DNA of 13,651 bases from Haloferacaceae archaeon (GTDB lineage: Archaea; Halobacteriota; Halobacteria; Halobacteriales; Haloferacaceae), in the NCBI GenBank assembly GCA_018609965.1, contig JAHENP010000352.1:1-13651 (forward strand), in the 5' to 3' direction. Each line of letters opens with the position of its first letter. Within the stretch, counting starts at the first letter, position 1. Shown piece by piece: positions 12,292 to 13,651 of the stretch. Below the pieces are notes generated by a model that searched no databases, was not told the origin of the DNA, and was given only the letters and a program-made list of their open reading frames with translations. Position numbers and translations under genes: made by a program.

Positions 12292-13323
12292 TCAGGGTGT
12301 CAGCCGGTCGACGGTCACCCAGCCGTGCACGTCCCGGTCGGCGAGCGCGAACGTCATCCGTTTGCGGACACCGCCCGCGAGCCGCACGTCCAACGCCAGT
12401 TCCCGCGGGTGGAACGTGTGGTCAGGCGTGACGACCCGGACGAGCGCCTCGGAGTGAGAGAGGTCGTCGACAGTCGGCACGTCGTCGTAGGTCCGGAAGT
12501 CGGCGCCGAACTTGTAGCCGGTCTTGGGCACCACCTCACCGTCGCGGAGCTGGCGGTAGACGGCGAGCCGGCGGTCGAACCGGTCACCCTCGACCGTGCG
12601 GCCGCGTTCGCGGACGGCCTCGGGATCAAGCGCGACGGCCCCGCGGCGCGCGAGATGGGCCGCCTCCACGAGCGACAGCTGGAGCGCGTCGACGATTGCG
12701 GCGTCGCGGCCGGCGACCGGTTGGCCGTAGAACGCCGACTCGTACAGCCGCGCGGGTGGGTTCCAACAGATCGCGCGGTCGTCGAGCAGTGTCGCGTCCA
12801 CGGCCTGCGGGAGATCGGTCGTCGTCTGGCCGTCGAACCCCGGTTCGCCGGTACAGTCGAAGTAGCTCACGTCACTCTCCTCGTCGACGACAGCGAGGGC
12901 GAGCCCCGGGAGATCGCGGGCCGGGAGCAGGCGACGCTCGCCGGCGACGAGCACGCGGTGAGCGACCGCGCCGCCGGGTTCCGCGCCGCGTTCATACACC
13001 GTGAGATCGGGCAACGGATCGCCGTCGTAGCCCGGCCACCCCTCGCGGGCGGGCGAGCAGTAGAAGCCCCGCTCACGGAGGTCGGTGTAGACGGTGAACC
13101 GGGCGGCGAACCGGCGTTCGTCCGCGACACTGTCGACGAAAAACTCCCGGAACTCCGCGCCGTCGACGGTGTCGAGATCGCCGCGGTACAGCAGGTGCGC
13201 GGCCTCGACGCGCGCCAACTCCACCCCGTCGGCGTGCGGGCGGCCGTAGCCGCTGGCGTCGAAGTAACGTTGTCTGGCGTCACCCGCGACGTGGACGACG
13301 CCGTTTCTGAGTGTCCCGTCCAT
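12292..13323 (-). CDS. endA: tRNA-splicing endonuclease (double-length archaeal type)
   Basis: A 343-residue enzyme that cuts introns from precursor tRNA (and rRNA) at bulge-helix-bulge structures. The length and internal duplication fit the two-repeat euryarchaeal form that works as a homodimer. The C-terminal repeat holds the catalytic set: Y279 (GADFRTYDD), H290 (LSHSEALV) and K321 (GGVRKRMTFAL), at spacings of 11 and 31 as in the family. The N-terminal half keeps the fold signal (VEAAHLLYRGDL, YTDLRERGFYCS) but lacks the triad, as expected for the structural repeat. The matching segment in the C-terminal half is VEAAHLARRGAV. The ATG at 13323 follows a leader with two competing hairpins. 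It is adjacent to trpS downstream, and haloarchaeal TrpRS and EndA share tRNA-Trp as a partner, because that tRNA carries an intron in this group. Confidence 0.95.
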   Translation of the reverse strand: MDGTLRNGVVHVAGDARQRYFDASGYGRPHADGVELARVEAAHLLYRGDLDTVDGAEFREFFVDSVADERRFAARFTVYTDLRERGFYCSPAREGWPGYDGDPLPDLTVYERGAEPGGAVAHRVLVAGERRLLPARDLPGLALAVVDEESDVSYFDCTGEPGFDGQTTTDLPQAVDATLLDDRAICWNPPARLYESAFYGQPVAGRDAAIVDALQLSLVEAAHLARRGAVALDPEAVRERGRTVEGDRFDRRLAVYRQLRDGEVVPKTGYKFGADFRTYDDVPTVDDLSHSEALVRVVTPDHTFHPRELALDVRLAGGVRKRMTFALADRDVHGWVTVDRLTP

Positions 13324-13340
13324 ACCAGAAAACGGGCGAG

Positions 13341-13369
13341 CAGCCCCTTCGGGCTGTCGGACGACAGCC
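13341..13369. promoter_or_regulatory. Two competing hairpins upstream of endA
   Basis: CAGCCC (13341-13346) and GGGCTG (13351-13356) form a stem with a 4-nt loop. GGCTGTCG (13352-13359) and CGACAGCC (13362-13369) form a second. They share 13352-13356, so only one can form. In the endA direction the second folds first, and the first is followed within about 10 nt by a TTTT run (13328-13331). This resembles an attenuator layout, though it may be an ordinary intergenic palindrome. Confidence 0.45.
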
Positions 13370-13391
13370 GGCGCTCAGGGGCAGACGACAG

Positions 13392-13651
13392 TCAGGCCCG
13401 ACGCGCGGCGAGGAAGCCGACCGCCTCAACCGCGAGAAAGCCGGCCGCGACCCACAACGGCGATCCCTGGTTGACACCGCAGAGGAGCGTGCCGGCAGCG
13501 ACACCGTACACCGCGACCGACACCGCCGTCCAGAGAGCCGTCCGTCCAAGCGAGGCGTCACTCGCGTCGCCGGCGTCAACACCGCCAGCGTCGCCGGCGT
13601 CGTCAGCGCCACCGGACGGCGGCGTGTCGAGGCGTCTGTAGCCCGCGAGCA
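13392..13651 (-). CDS. Membrane protein, C-terminal part (cut by window edge)
   Basis: The minus-strand frame is open from the window end to a TGA at 13392-13394, giving 85 residues; the start lies outside. The visible part has an N-terminal stretch rich in Gly, Asp and Ala (GADDAGDAGGVDAGDASDAS), then two membrane segments, about TALWTAVSVAVYGVAAGTLL and PLWVAAGFLAVEAVGFLAA. It ends in RRA. Haloarchaeal small membrane proteins often have such acidic linkers. I do not recognise the family. It lies 68 bp upstream of endA on the same strand and could share a transcript with it. Confidence 0.65.
   Translation of the reverse strand, partial: LAGYRRLDTPPSGGADDAGDAGGVDAGDASDASLGRTALWTAVSVAVYGVAAGTLLCGVNQGSPLWVAAGFLAVEAVGFLAARRA

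Noticed and set aside
12268..13641. Plus-strand frame covering endA
   Set aside because: Complement of a gene with a complete catalytic triad; no domain in the plus-strand translation.

Overview
The window looks like chromosomal DNA of a halophilic archaeon (Halobacteria). The DNA is visibly GC-rich, the predicted proteins are rich in Asp and Glu, and most starts have no Shine-Dalgarno sequence but do have an A/T-rich TATA-like box about 25-30 nt upstream of the start codon (leaderless style). The gene content is typical of haloarchaea: a HemAT-type transducer, an archaeal TrpRS, a double-length EndA and PdxS. I cannot name the genus.

Layout. Bases 1-373 hold no convincing gene. They contain several small palindromes and, at 170-189, a strong hairpin that resembles the right end of IS200/IS605 (IS1341-type) elements. 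Three plus-strand genes follow: a cyclophilin peptidyl-prolyl isomerase (374-919), a soluble globin-coupled aerotaxis transducer (1031-2791) and thymidylate kinase (2942-3541). From 3555 to 8368 everything reads on the minus strand. In transcription order this is an uncharacterised 240-residue protein with a deoxyribosyltransferase/TIR-like look, pdxS, a DedA-family membrane protein, a GNAT acetyltransferase, a DsbA-like thiol lipoprotein directly abutting a membrane protein with a CxxC motif, and possibly a small Cys/His-containing protein. From 8471 to 10395 the plus strand carries a winged-helix regulator overlapping a HAD-like protein, then a short exported protein that looks truncated. 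The minus strand then carries a membrane protein cut by the window edge, endA and trpS.

The most promising accessory region is 7646-9909. The uncharacterised minus-strand protein and the winged-helix/HAD pair diverge from a 102-bp spacer. That spacer holds three perfect inverted repeats placed on or next to the two predicted promoters, so shared control by the winged-helix protein is likely. The HAD-like protein appears to lack its catalytic Asp nucleophile (Gly12), while the other HAD motifs look intact. I could not tie this trio to a named system.

Other unusual points: a hyperacidic insertion inside the globin domain of the transducer; two tandem-repeat arrays that start exactly at stop codons of unrelated genes and share a GGTGACC-containing core; an in-frame 21-bp repeat in the TrpRS N-terminal extension; and two competing hairpins just upstream of endA.
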